Part shown: one piece after another, positions 49,754 through 57,474 of the stretch
Position numbering within the stretch: position 1 is the stretch's first letter
Layout: the number at the start of each line of letters is the position of its first letter
From: UMGS1668 sp035447605
Lineage (GTDB): Bacteria; Bacillota; Clostridia; Oscillospirales; Ruminococcaceae
Assembly: GCA_035447605.1 (NCBI GenBank)
Contig: DAOTHJ010000005.1
Coordinates: 27,855-91,854 of the forward strand
Direction: 5' to 3'
Length of the DNA stretch: 64,000 nucleotides
Translations under genes and position numbers: made by a program
The notes under the pieces: generated by a model
What the model was told of the DNA's origin: nothing
The model's input: only the letters and a program-made list of their open reading frames with translations
Database searches by the model: none

Positions 49754-50078
49754 AGTACGCTGGATAAAGGCAACAACAGCAGCGATAATATGCTTATAGA
49801 CAAACACCGCAAAACCAATTCGTAGGGTTTGCGGTGTTTGTTTCAAATCATGGTACATTTGGCCTATATAAACTTGTCTATCGCTTCTGTCAACTCCTCA
49901 AGCCCCTCAATATTCTCAAAGCACGATTAATGTGGCGGACAGTCCGCTTATTTTTTGCAATTTCATTATTCTTGTGATATAATAAATATTTACGATGTCT
50001 TTTGTATGACCATTCGCGCTTTGCGCTTATGATACAGCTATTACAACACCGAATAAATATAACGAATTGGAAAAATTA
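49754..50078. other. Intergenic stretch with a terminator and a gene crumb
   Basis: A long hairpin (CAAACACCGC to GCGGTGTTTG, 49801-49840) with T-rich end terminates the acyltransferase gene. Minus-strand codons at 49864-49926 read FENIEGLEELTEAIDKFI before a stop, a likely 3' crumb of a lost gene. Nothing else is seen. Confidence 0.6.
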
Positions 50079-51326
50079 ATGCAATTTATAGAAATGAACC
50101 TCATCGCCCCCCTGTTGGATGCTGTCCGCGCAGTGGGTTACGAAACCCCCACCCCCATTCAGGAATCCACCATTCCGCTGGTGCTGTCTGGTAAGGATGT
50201 ACTGGGTTGCGCACAGACCGGTACGGGCAAAACTGCGGCGTTTTCTCTGCCCATTTTACAGCTGCTCAACAACAGCACCCCTGCTGGCCGATCCCCCAAC
50301 GCCTTGCGCCCCATTCGCTCGCTCATTCTCGCCCCCACCCGCGAGCTTGCCATGCAGACCTATGAAAATCTCCTGCAATATGGAAAAAAGCTGCCCTTGC
50401 GTACCGCTGTCATTTTCGGTGGGGTGAGTCAGGTCAACCAGATCAAGGTACTTAAAGGTGGCGTAGACATTCTTGTTGCCACACCCGGACGGTTATGTGA
50501 CCTCATCAATCAGGGCTTTATCAAACTAAATGCCATTGAAATTTTCGTTCTGGATGAGGCAGACCGTATGCTCGACATGGGATTCATCCACGATGTCAAG
50601 CGTATCATCGCTCAACTTCCCCGCCAGAAGCAGACGCTGTTTTTCTCGGCAACCATGCCCATCGAGGTAGAGAGTCTCGCCATGGGGCTGCTCAAAAACC
50701 CGAAAACGGTCAAAATCGACCCACCCACCAGCACCGTTGACCGCATCGATCAGTGTGTATATCTGGTGGACAAGTCCAACAAGAACGATCTACTGCTGGA
50801 TTTGCTCTACAACCAGGGCGTATCCTCCGCGTTGGTGTTTACCCGCACCAAGCACGGTGCCGACCAAGTGGAACACCACTTGGAAAAGCACGGTATCAAA
50901 GCTATGGCAATTCACGGCAATAAAAGTCAGGGTGCGCGCCAAAGTGCGCTCAACGCCTTTAAAACCGGAAAAATCAGTGTATTAGTTGCAACCGATATTG
51001 CCGCGCGCGGTATCGACATTTCCGAGCTTCCTTTCGTCATCAACTACAACATTTCCGAAGAAGCGGAGACCTACATCCACCGCATCGGTCGTACCGGTCG
51101 CGCCGGCGCAGTTGGTGTTGCCATCAGTTTTTGTTGCAGCGACGAACTGAGCAACTTACGGAACATCGAAAAGCTCATTCAAAAATCCATTCCCGAAAAG
51201 GAATGCGCTTGGACCGTACCTAACATGGCTCCCACCTTCAACCGCACTCCCAAAAAAGTTTCCACACACCGCTCCACTATCTGCACTATAAAAGGCAGTC
51301 GTTCCGGCAATCGTCGCCGCAACTGA
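50079..51326 (+). CDS. rhlE: DEAD-box RNA helicase, RhlE type
   Basis: A 415-residue helicase with all motifs: AQTGTGKT near 48, APTRELA near 86, ATPGR, DEAD in VLDEADRMLDMGF, SAT, and HRIGRTGRAG near 333. The C-terminal tail is short and basic. The N-terminal Q-motif is present (PTPIQESTIPLVL). ATG 50079 is the first likely start; a TTG/ATG at 50067 is possible. Codon use (many CCC, CGC mixed with AT-rich flanks) differs from the backbone, consistent with import. It unwinds RNA, probably in cold adaptation or ribosome assembly. Confidence 0.92.
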   Translation: MQFIEMNLIAPLLDAVRAVGYETPTPIQESTIPLVLSGKDVLGCAQTGTGKTAAFSLPILQLLNNSTPAGRSPNALRPIRSLILAPTRELAMQTYENLLQYGKKLPLRTAVIFGGVSQVNQIKVLKGGVDILVATPGRLCDLINQGFIKLNAIEIFVLDEADRMLDMGFIHDVKRIIAQLPRQKQTLFFSATMPIEVESLAMGLLKNPKTVKIDPPTSTVDRIDQCVYLVDKSNKNDLLLDLLYNQGVSSALVFTRTKHGADQVEHHLEKHGIKAMAIHGNKSQGARQSALNAFKTGKISVLVATDIAARGIDISELPFVINYNISEEAETYIHRIGRTGRAGAVGVAISFCCSDELSNLRNIEKLIQKSIPEKECAWTVPNMAPTFNRTPKKVSTHRSTICTIKGSRSGNRRRN

Positions 51327-51609
51327 CTAGCAGGGGACGGGTGAAAATGCTCTTATTTGAAAGAAAGTTGCAATGAACTTTCCATAAGGGATTTTAGGCA
51401 ATCTCTTAGAATAATATTTCAAGAATTATTATAGAGTCCAAAACACAGTTGTGTGCGAAATCATCCCACATGAACGCAAAAATATGCACACTCCAAATAT
51501 GTGGTGCATTGTATCAAGTAGTGTTACATTTGCCATTCAAATGTACGCCTACATTTACGGTAATTGAACCGTATGGCAGACGGAATCCCTATGAACGCAT
51601 ACAATATTA
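51327..51609. other. Intergenic AT-rich stretch
   Basis: No gene, RNA or clear hairpin is seen between the helicase and the right direct repeat. Confidence 0.5.
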
Positions 51610-51790
51610 TCATGAAAAAAGCCGTTCGGAATCACACCGGACGGCTTTTTTTGTATGGATTTCGGCTGTAATTTTTGCTTCTACAACCGGCATTTTCGGT
51701 CTGAACACATAAAAATGAAGCATGACTTAATGGGTACCGAGGACGCTTGACGGGCCGGCTGGAACCACGGATCAAGCCTACTCTGCCAGC
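51610..51790. repeat. Right copy of the ~180 bp direct repeat flanking the island
   Basis: Same layout as 47301-47477: GCCGTTCGG/CCGGACGGC hairpin with T-run, ACCGGCATTTTCGGTCT, GACGGGCCGGC and TGCCAGC. It covers the last codons of the radical SAM pseudogene. Confidence 0.85.
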
Positions 51791-52473
51791 AACTTCTCGG
51801 TCTCTGCCTTTTGTGGAAACAGCACACAGCCGCCGACATGATCCTGATCTTCACGGAAAACACAATCTGTTCTTCTTCAGGCATGTTAGGTTTTCCTTTG
51901 ACCCCGATCTATGCTTTCGGCTTCTATGTGAAGGCCAGCCTTGCTCATTTTCTTATCACTAACAAAACGTTTCAGCATAGCCGGGGTAAACAGCGTTCCG
52001 TTCGTAAAAACGGGAAAGATCAATTCCGGCGTCTTTGCCGCTTCCTCCAGCACGTCTTCCCTTTCGAGCGGCTCTCCTCCCGCCAATAAAATAAAGGATA
52101 CGCCCAACGCATAGGCCTCTCTGAAAAGTTCCCCCCACCGTTTTGCGTCCATTTCCTCTTTAAACGACTGATCCATGCAGGTATGATTTGCCCGCGCATA
52201 GCATCCCGCGCAGTGCAGGTTGCACCGCGTTGCAATGCTTGCGATCAGAAACGGAGGCACGGAGGTTCCGAGGGCGTCGGACTGCAGCCGCCTCTGCGCC
52301 GCTTCCTTTTGTATTTTCGCGGCCCGGTGAAGAAAACGGAGTTCCTTTAGATTAAGCTTGGAGGACCGTGTCGCATCCCGGAAAATATGTACGACGGATT
52401 CATTCAGGTATTCTGCGAGTTCCAATATTCGCTGTCCCTTCTTCTGGCAGATATAAATTGTTCCAGCTACCAA
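51778..52473 (-). pseudogene. Radical SAM protein with internal deletion and frameshift
   Basis: The first ~175 codons encode a radical SAM protein with CNLHCAGCYARA near residue 88 and LLAGGEPLEREDVLE near 130. After FTPAMLKRFVSDKK the frame leaves the family pattern and stops at 51886. A C-terminal piece (EDQDHVGGCVLFPQKAETEK) is open in another frame up to a TAG at 51778. Most of the middle of the barrel is missing. The start at 52473 is normal. The protein should not be functional. Confidence 0.75.
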
Positions 52474-53137
52474 TTTATCAGCTTAATAGCCGCGCTCTTT
52501 TTTGTCAAGTTAAGCCTGGGATCCCTCGGAAATATCTTTATGCGATAAAAGGCTGCTGTGAAAATGAGGCCCAGGCGCTCGCTATCCGAACAGGCGGCCT
52601 GATTGCTTATCCATGCTTTATGCGCCTCGGTTTTTTTCTATAACCGTTTAATTCCTTCAGCGCAATTTTTTCTGCCGGATAAGATTGGCAGGGCTGGCTA
52701 AGAACGCCTGATTGGGCGGCCGCAAAGGGCAAAGCCGAAAACCATTTTACGCCTGCGGCAAAAAGCATCATGAGCATGAGCATAAAAAAACGGACGGCAG
52801 AACCGTCCGCTTTTTATTTGGAATGTCACCGGCAGCCAAGGATGGACAGGATACGCCCAAAAGCGAATGCTGCGCTTCTGTTTCTAACGATTTTGGAACG
52901 GCCATGAAAAACGCGTTCCGGCATTCTCGTCATCCTGCATATAAAAATAAAAAGCCGGAAGCATCTTCCGGCGCGCTCGGCCGCTCGCTTGTAATCCTCC
53001 TGATACAGATTGGCGGGCAGCCGCGTCCCTATCCCGGTTATGCACGGCTGGCCGACCGCGAATTCCCGTTCTTTTCATCGCCCGGAGTTTTTGAATATCT
53101 CATTATCATCTGCAAATACTTCTTTTGAGGTGATTTT
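52474..53137. other. Gene-poor 664-base stretch
   Basis: It holds two hairpins: CGGACGG/CCGTCCG at 52791-52809 followed by CTTTTTATTT (plus-strand terminator) and GCCGGAAG/CTTCCGGC at 52950-52971 with a T-run on the minus strand. I find no convincing gene; short open frames lack ribosome sites. Confidence 0.6.
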
Positions 53138-53287
53138 ATGGCAAAGGACAGTCAGATCGACCCGAAAGAGGTTCGAAAGCAAAAATCCAAAGGCGGCCCC
53201 ACATTTACCGAAGGCGCTTTTGACGGCGAAGGCCGGAACAACAAGAAGCAATCCGGCAGCCGTCAGAAGCCGGGCAATGACAAATAG
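53138..53287 (+). CDS. Small charged protein, 49 residues, unknown
   Basis: It starts ATG behind GAGGTGATTT. The product is hydrophilic, rich in Lys, Gly, Asp and Gln (MAKDSQIDPKEVRKQKSKGG at the start), with no membrane helix and probably disordered. It precedes a second tiny gene by 14 bases, each with its own ribosome site, and a terminator follows the pair. I do not recognise a family. Confidence 0.7.
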   Translation: MAKDSQIDPKEVRKQKSKGGPTFTEGAFDGEGRNNKKQSGSRQKPGNDK

Positions 53288-53301
53288 CGGAGGTTATATA
53301 C

Positions 53302-53463
53302 ATGGCTAAAGCAGGCATGCGCCGCCCCGACCCCAAAGAACCGCACGGAACCGAAAGCAACCATAAGACGCATTTCCCCAAGAACGACGTGCCTCCTGTT
53401 CCGGAGATTCAGGGGAAAGCGAAGTTATCCGGAGAAAAAGCAAAGCCCATTACGGAACGATAG
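53302..53463 (+). CDS. Small charged protein, 53 residues, unknown
   Basis: ATG at 53302 follows GCGGAGGTT. The product is Pro-, Lys- and His-rich (MAKAGMRRPDPKEPHGTES at the start, KPITER at the end) and has no predicted fold. It forms a bicistronic unit with the 49-residue gene and is followed immediately by a strong terminator. Function unknown. Confidence 0.7.
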   Translation: MAKAGMRRPDPKEPHGTESNHKTHFPKNDVPPVPEIQGKAKLSGEKAKPITER

Positions 53464-53466
53464 CCG

Positions 53467-53492
53467 TGCCGCCCAGCGGGGCGGCTTTTTCT
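53467..53492 (+). terminator. Terminator of the small-protein pair
   Basis: GCCGCCC pairs with GGGCGGC around AGCG, followed by TTTTTCTT. Confidence 0.9.
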
Positions 53493-53662
53493 TGTTTCCC
53501 GCCGACGCCGCTCTCAATAAGGGCTCAACGGCCTTTGCAAAACTTTCTCCGCCAAAGGAACCGCCTCGAAGAATAATAAGGGCCGGAATCTCCTGTCGAA
53601 GACCCAGTAACTTTCGTTTACGCAAAACGGCTTTTCTCCTGCCCCAGTCTCCGGCCGGAAAA

Positions 53663-53691
53663 TTGACAACACGGAAAAAGAGGGCTATGAT
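53663..53691 (+). promoter_or_regulatory. Promoter of the YqeY-like gene
   Basis: TTGACA (53663-53668), a 17-base spacer and TATGAT (53686-53691), 33 bases before the start. Confidence 0.85.
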
Positions 53692-53723
53692 ACATACGGA
53701 AAAATGATGAAGGAGGAATCGTC

Positions 53724-54170
53724 ATGACAAAAACCGAAGAAGTCAGACAACAGATGATGGCCGCGATGAAGGCCGGCGACAGACCGCGGAAGGACGCCCT
53801 ATCCTCCCTTCTTGCCGCCCTTAAGGCAAAGCAGATCGACAAGCAGGCCGAGCTCACCGAGGCGGAGGAAAACGCCGTGGTCGCCAAGGAGCTTAAGGAG
53901 CTCCACGAGACGCTCGACACCACGCCCGCCGACCGTACGGAATCAATCGCCGAAGCGAAGGCCCGGATCGCCGTCTTTGAAGAATTCATGCCGAAGCAGA
54001 TGGACGAAAAGGAGATCGGCGCGGCAATCGACGCCACCTTTGCGGAGCTCGGCATCGAAACGCCCGCGCCTTCCGACAAGGGCAAAATCATGAAGGCCCT
54101 GATGCCGAAGGTTGCCGGGAAAGCGGACGGCAAGCTCGTAAATGAGCTGGTATCCAGGCGTTTTTCCTGA
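53724..54170 (+). CDS. yqeY: GatB/YqeY-domain protein
   Basis: A 148-residue helical protein of the YqeY family, homologous to the C-terminal tRNA-binding part of GatB. It has KDALSSLLAALKAKQID near 20, FEEFMPKQMDEKEI near 85 and GKIMKALMPKVAGKADGKLVN near 118, all family marks. The ATG lies behind AAGGAGGA. Its role is not settled; binding of tRNA is assumed from GatB. It is a single-gene unit with its own promoter and terminator. Confidence 0.9.
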   Translation: MTKTEEVRQQMMAAMKAGDRPRKDALSSLLAALKAKQIDKQAELTEAEENAVVAKELKELHETLDTTPADRTESIAEAKARIAVFEEFMPKQMDEKEIGAAIDATFAELGIETPAPSDKGKIMKALMPKVAGKADGKLVNELVSRRFS

Positions 54171-54183
54171 AAAAGAGCTTGAT

Positions 54184-54213
54184 AAAATCCGGGGGATCCC
54201 CCGGATTTTTTTA
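54184..54213 (+). terminator. Terminator of the YqeY-like gene
   Basis: AAATCCGGGGGA pairs with TCCCCCGGATTT and runs into T. The following 315 bases to 54528 hold only a TATAAT-like box (54483-54488) ahead of the patatin gene. Confidence 0.92.
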
Positions 54214-54528
54214 TTCTATGGTGCCGCTTTCCGCCGTATCCGAACCGAGTGCCGCAGGCGGCCCCGGATCGGATACGGATACGTGGAGAAACCGGGCCTG
54301 CCCCGCACAGGGGAGACGGTTGCTTCCCATTTCTCACGGAAAAACGGCCTTTCCGTCCTCATGCTCATACCGTTTTCCGGGATTCCGTATGGGCTGCGGC
54401 AGGAAAAAAATCCAGAAGCCGCGGATGCGCCACCCTTTCCCCCGGAAAAGAATCCATTGAATTATTCCCTGAAAAATGATAATATAATAGGAGAAAAACG
54501 GCAGCAGCATCGATAAAGGAGGGGTCTT

Positions 54529-55851
54529 ATGAAACGAGGCATTGTTCTCGCGGGCGGCGGTTCCCGGGGCGCCTACGAGATCGGTTTTTGGCAGGCGATC
54601 CGCGAGCTCGGCATCACCTATCAGATCGTCACCGGCTCCTCGGTCGGCGCGCTGAACGGCGCTATGCTGGCGGCGGGGAATTTTGACCGTGCAAAAGAGA
54701 TGTGGCTTGGCCTTCATACGGAGGATGTGATCCTGCGCTCCGGAAGAAGGCCCGCGCTGATCCCGGATATGAAGCTTCTTCCAGAATCCATGAAAGCGGT
54801 CTTTCTCGATTTTTTGGGCGAGGCCATCACCATCAAGATGGACCCCTCGCCGCTCAAGTCGCTGATGGGCGTCTGGTTCGACGAGGCGCAGATGCGGCAG
54901 AGCGGCGTCAATTACGGCATGATGACGACGGAATATCCATCGATGAAGCCGGCGCCTTTTTTGCTTTCGGATATTCCGGAGGGCATGCTGCCGGAATATA
55001 TGATGGCCACCTCCGCCGTCTTTCCTTCCATGCAGCCGAGGGAGATCAACGGGAAAAGATATATCGACGGCGGATACAGCGACAATATGCCGGTCAATCT
55101 TGCGCTCGATATGGGCGCGGACGAGATCATCGCCGTGGATCTCAAGGCGGCCGGTCTGGAACGCGGCTATGAGACGGACCTGCCGGTGCGCGTCATCCGG
55201 CCGCAGTGGCCTCTCGGCAAAAGCATGGAATGGGATGTTGCCCTTTCCGCCAAGAACCTCATTATGGGTTATAACGACACCATGAAGAGCTTCGGCTATA
55301 TGGACGGCTTCCGTTACAGCTTTACTCCGGGGACGGCCGCCTCGCTGATGCATGCGTGCATGGAGTCGCTCCCGGCGCTGCTGGTCGGGACGGGGATCTA
55401 CGCCGATGCCGCGGCAAAGGATTTTACCCGCACCAAACTGGCAAGGACCGTCGCTGAAAACCGGCATCTGCGTCCGGGAAGAATGCCTGATCTGTTCGGC
55501 ATTGTCTGTGCGGAGATCGCCGGCGAGTGCTTTGAGCTTGATCCGACTCCCGTTTACAGCGCCCCGGATTTCACCGCGGAGATCGCCAAGGCGTTTTTAC
55601 CCTACTGGAAACAGGGCACCTCCCGCGTGGAGCTTGCGCTCGGCGCGGAACGGGATCTTCGCCACCGCTCCGCCCTGCTGCGGAAACTCGAGCGCCGGGA
55701 TATCATCTCCTTCATCTACGCGCAGATCGCCCCCGCCATGACCGGGGCAAAGCTCCCGCATGAATACCGGCTGCTGGCCGGATTTGTGCCGCAGGAGCTC
55801 TGGGCCGCCCTGTGGCTTTACAGCGTCACCAATCTGACACCCGGGAAGTGA
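54529..55851 (+). CDS. Patatin-like phospholipase
   Basis: A 440-residue protein. Residues 1-~230 form a patatin domain: oxyanion loop GGGSRGAYE near 9, nucleophile GSSVG near 37-41 and the catalytic dyad Asp in DGGYSDNMPVN near 183. The C-terminal ~200 residues are helical without a known domain. No signal peptide is seen, so it is cytoplasmic or peripheral. It is a predicted lipid acyl hydrolase. ATG behind AAGGAGGGG. The TAXI lipoprotein gene follows by 6 bases. Confidence 0.9.
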   Translation: MKRGIVLAGGGSRGAYEIGFWQAIRELGITYQIVTGSSVGALNGAMLAAGNFDRAKEMWLGLHTEDVILRSGRRPALIPDMKLLPESMKAVFLDFLGEAITIKMDPSPLKSLMGVWFDEAQMRQSGVNYGMMTTEYPSMKPAPFLLSDIPEGMLPEYMMATSAVFPSMQPREINGKRYIDGGYSDNMPVNLALDMGADEIIAVDLKAAGLERGYETDLPVRVIRPQWPLGKSMEWDVALSAKNLIMGYNDTMKSFGYMDGFRYSFTPGTAASLMHACMESLPALLVGTGIYADAAAKDFTRTKLARTVAENRHLRPGRMPDLFGIVCAEIAGECFELDPTPVYSAPDFTAEIAKAFLPYWKQGTSRVELALGAERDLRHRSALLRKLERRDIISFIYAQIAPAMTGAKLPHEYRLLAGFVPQELWAALWLYSVTNLTPGK

Positions 55852-55857
55852 TTTTTC

Positions 55858-56790
55858 ATGCTAAAAAAAGGTTTTGCCCTGCTGCTGGCGGTGCTTTTCC
55901 TGTTCTGCGGCTGCTCAAAGACGCAGGATGTGGGAGAACAATATCGGTTTGCCACCGGCAGCACCTCGGGCACCTATTATACCTTTGGCAACTACATGGC
56001 CGCCATCTGGGATAAATACGTCGGCTGCAGCACGGAGATTCTCGCCACGACCGGCTCCGTCGAGAATCTCAACATGCTCGCGGGCGGCGATGCGGATTTC
56101 GGCATCGTGCAGAACGACATTTTATACTACGCCCTGAACGGCAAAGAGATGTTTGCGGAAAACAAGCTCAAAGGCATCTCCGTCGTCGCCGCGCTCTATG
56201 CCAAGACGATCCAAGTTGTCGTACCGGCGGAGAGCGAGGTCACCACCATCGGCGGCCTTGCGGGCAAGATTGTGGCCGTCGGCGAATCCGGCACCGCGAC
56301 CGAGGCCGCCGCCAGAGTGATCCTCGAGGCGCATGGCATCTCCTATGACGATATCACCGTCAAATACCAGAATTTTTCCGAAGCCTCCGACGCCATGGCC
56401 AAAGGCACCGTGGATGCGGCATTCGTCGTCTCCGCCCTGCCGAGCGCCGGCGTGCTCAATTATATCAAGACGCACGACATCCGGCTTTTGAGCATGACCT
56501 CGGTGGCCTCCGCGGAGCTGACCGAGAATTACCCGTTCTTCTCCTATGCCACCGTTACCGCGGACGTCTACGGCACGGATATCTCCTGCGCCACCCTCTC
56601 GGTCGAGACGCTGCTGGTCTGCCGCTCCGATCTTCCCGGTGATGATGTGGAAAGCGTGCTCACCGGCCTGTTTGAAAATCTGGATGAGCTTGCTTCCGCC
56701 CATGTGAAGGGCTCGGAGATCAATGCCGAAACCGCGTATTCTTCGAAGGTCGGCACCTATCATAACGGCGCAAAACGGTACTTTGGATAA
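55858..56790 (+). CDS. TRAP-TAXI family solute-binding lipoprotein
   Basis: A 310-residue lipoprotein with signal peptide and lipobox FCGC at residue ~18. The mature part starts with RFATGSTSGTYYTFGN, the TAXI signature, and continues with GDADFGIVQND and VDAAFVVSALPSAGV. TAXI proteins bind glutamate or other organic acids and normally work with a fused membrane TRAP permease. No permease gene follows, so this copy is an orphan, or the partner lies elsewhere. It is likely cotranscribed with the patatin gene. Confidence 0.9.
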   Translation: MLKKGFALLLAVLFLFCGCSKTQDVGEQYRFATGSTSGTYYTFGNYMAAIWDKYVGCSTEILATTGSVENLNMLAGGDADFGIVQNDILYYALNGKEMFAENKLKGISVVAALYAKTIQVVVPAESEVTTIGGLAGKIVAVGESGTATEAAARVILEAHGISYDDITVKYQNFSEASDAMAKGTVDAAFVVSALPSAGVLNYIKTHDIRLLSMTSVASAELTENYPFFSYATVTADVYGTDISCATLSVETLLVCRSDLPGDDVESVLTGLFENLDELASAHVKGSEINAETAYSSKVGTYHNGAKRYFG

Positions 56791-56791
56791 C

Positions 56792-56814
56792 GCACTTTCA
56801 TGAAATGAAAGTGC
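56792..56814 (+). terminator. Perfect hairpin right after the TAXI gene
   Basis: GCACTTTCAT pairs with ATGAAAGTGC around GAA. There is no T-run, so it could instead be the edge of the repeat array. Confidence 0.5.
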
Positions 56815-57372
56815 TGCGAGTTTGCCTTGCCCGCCTTATAGAACGGCGGGCATTTGCTTCGCAAACCGGCGANNNNNNNNNNNNNNNNNNNNNNNNNNNN
56901 NNNNNNNNNNNNNNNNNNNNNNNNNNNNNNNNNNNNNNNNNNNNNNNNNNNNNNNNNNNNNNNNNNNNNNNNTTGCCTTGCCCGCCTTATAGAACGGCGG
57001 GCATTTGCTTCGCAAACCGGCGAACTCGTCGTAAAACCAAACCAAGTGATGTGAGTTTGCCTTGCCCGCCTTATAGAACGGCGGGCATTTGCTTCGCAAA
57101 CCGGCGAACTCATCGTAAAATCAAACCAAGTGCTGTAAATTTTCTCGTCGGCCAAAAGTAGGCCGACGCCGTGTTTCGCACGGACGAAAATTCGTCTTAA
57201 ACCATTCCGAAGGGTGAAGGGTATTTGCTTTGCAAACCGCACCTTCGGCGCTGCGAGTTTTTCTTCGCGGCCATAACGAACGGCCGCGATTTCTTTTGGA
57301 AACCGAAAAACTCGTCGTAAAACCAAACCAAGTGCTGTGAATTTTCTCGTCGGCCAAAGAGTAACGGTCGGT
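56815..57372 (+). repeat. Tandem array of structured ~84 bp repeat units
   Basis: Units lie at 56818-56872 (cut by the gap), 56973-57027, 57053-57111, 57138-57192, 57207-57248 (short), 57255-57313 and a truncated one from 57339. A typical unit has an outer stem (GAGTTTGCC/GGCGAACTC), an inner stem (GCCCGCC/GGCGGGC) and a small hairpin (TTTGC/GCAAA), i.e. a three-way junction. The linker GTCGTAAAACCAAACCAAGT recurs. In other units stems differ on both arms (GAGTTTTTC/GAAAAACTC, CGCGGCC/GGCCGCG, CGTCGGCC/GGCCGACG), so pairing is kept. No gene is seen in the array. Confidence 0.88.
56873..56972. other. Assembly gap, 100 N
   Basis: Exactly 100 N inside the repeat array. The flanks are two near-identical repeat units, so the true size is unknown. 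Confidence 0.99.
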
Positions 57373-57404
57373 TAGCCCCCGGATGCCGTCTGAAAAATAC
57401 AATA

Positions 57405-57442
57405 AAAAGCCCTGCCGCAGCTTCTCGCTCGGCAGGGCTTTT
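57405..57442 (-). terminator. Terminator of the surface-protein gene
   Basis: AAAAGCCCTGCC pairs with GGCAGGGCTTTT. Read on the minus strand it is followed by TATTGTATTTTT. Confidence 0.9.
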
Positions 57443-57474
57443 CTTATGATTTCAGCCGGAGTTCATGTGCTCGC

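Noticed and set aside
47075..51790. Insertion sequence flanked by the direct repeats
   Set aside because: No transposase, no terminal inverted repeats and no short target duplication could be seen.
52884..53078. Minus-strand 64-codon frame in the gene-poor stretch
   Set aside because: No ribosome site, no homologous motif, and a terminator hairpin lies inside it.
56815..57372. CRISPR array or integron attC array
   Set aside because: Units are 84 bp, directly adjacent with a constant linker and no unique spacers; there is no cas or integrase gene, and no cassettes with open frames between units.
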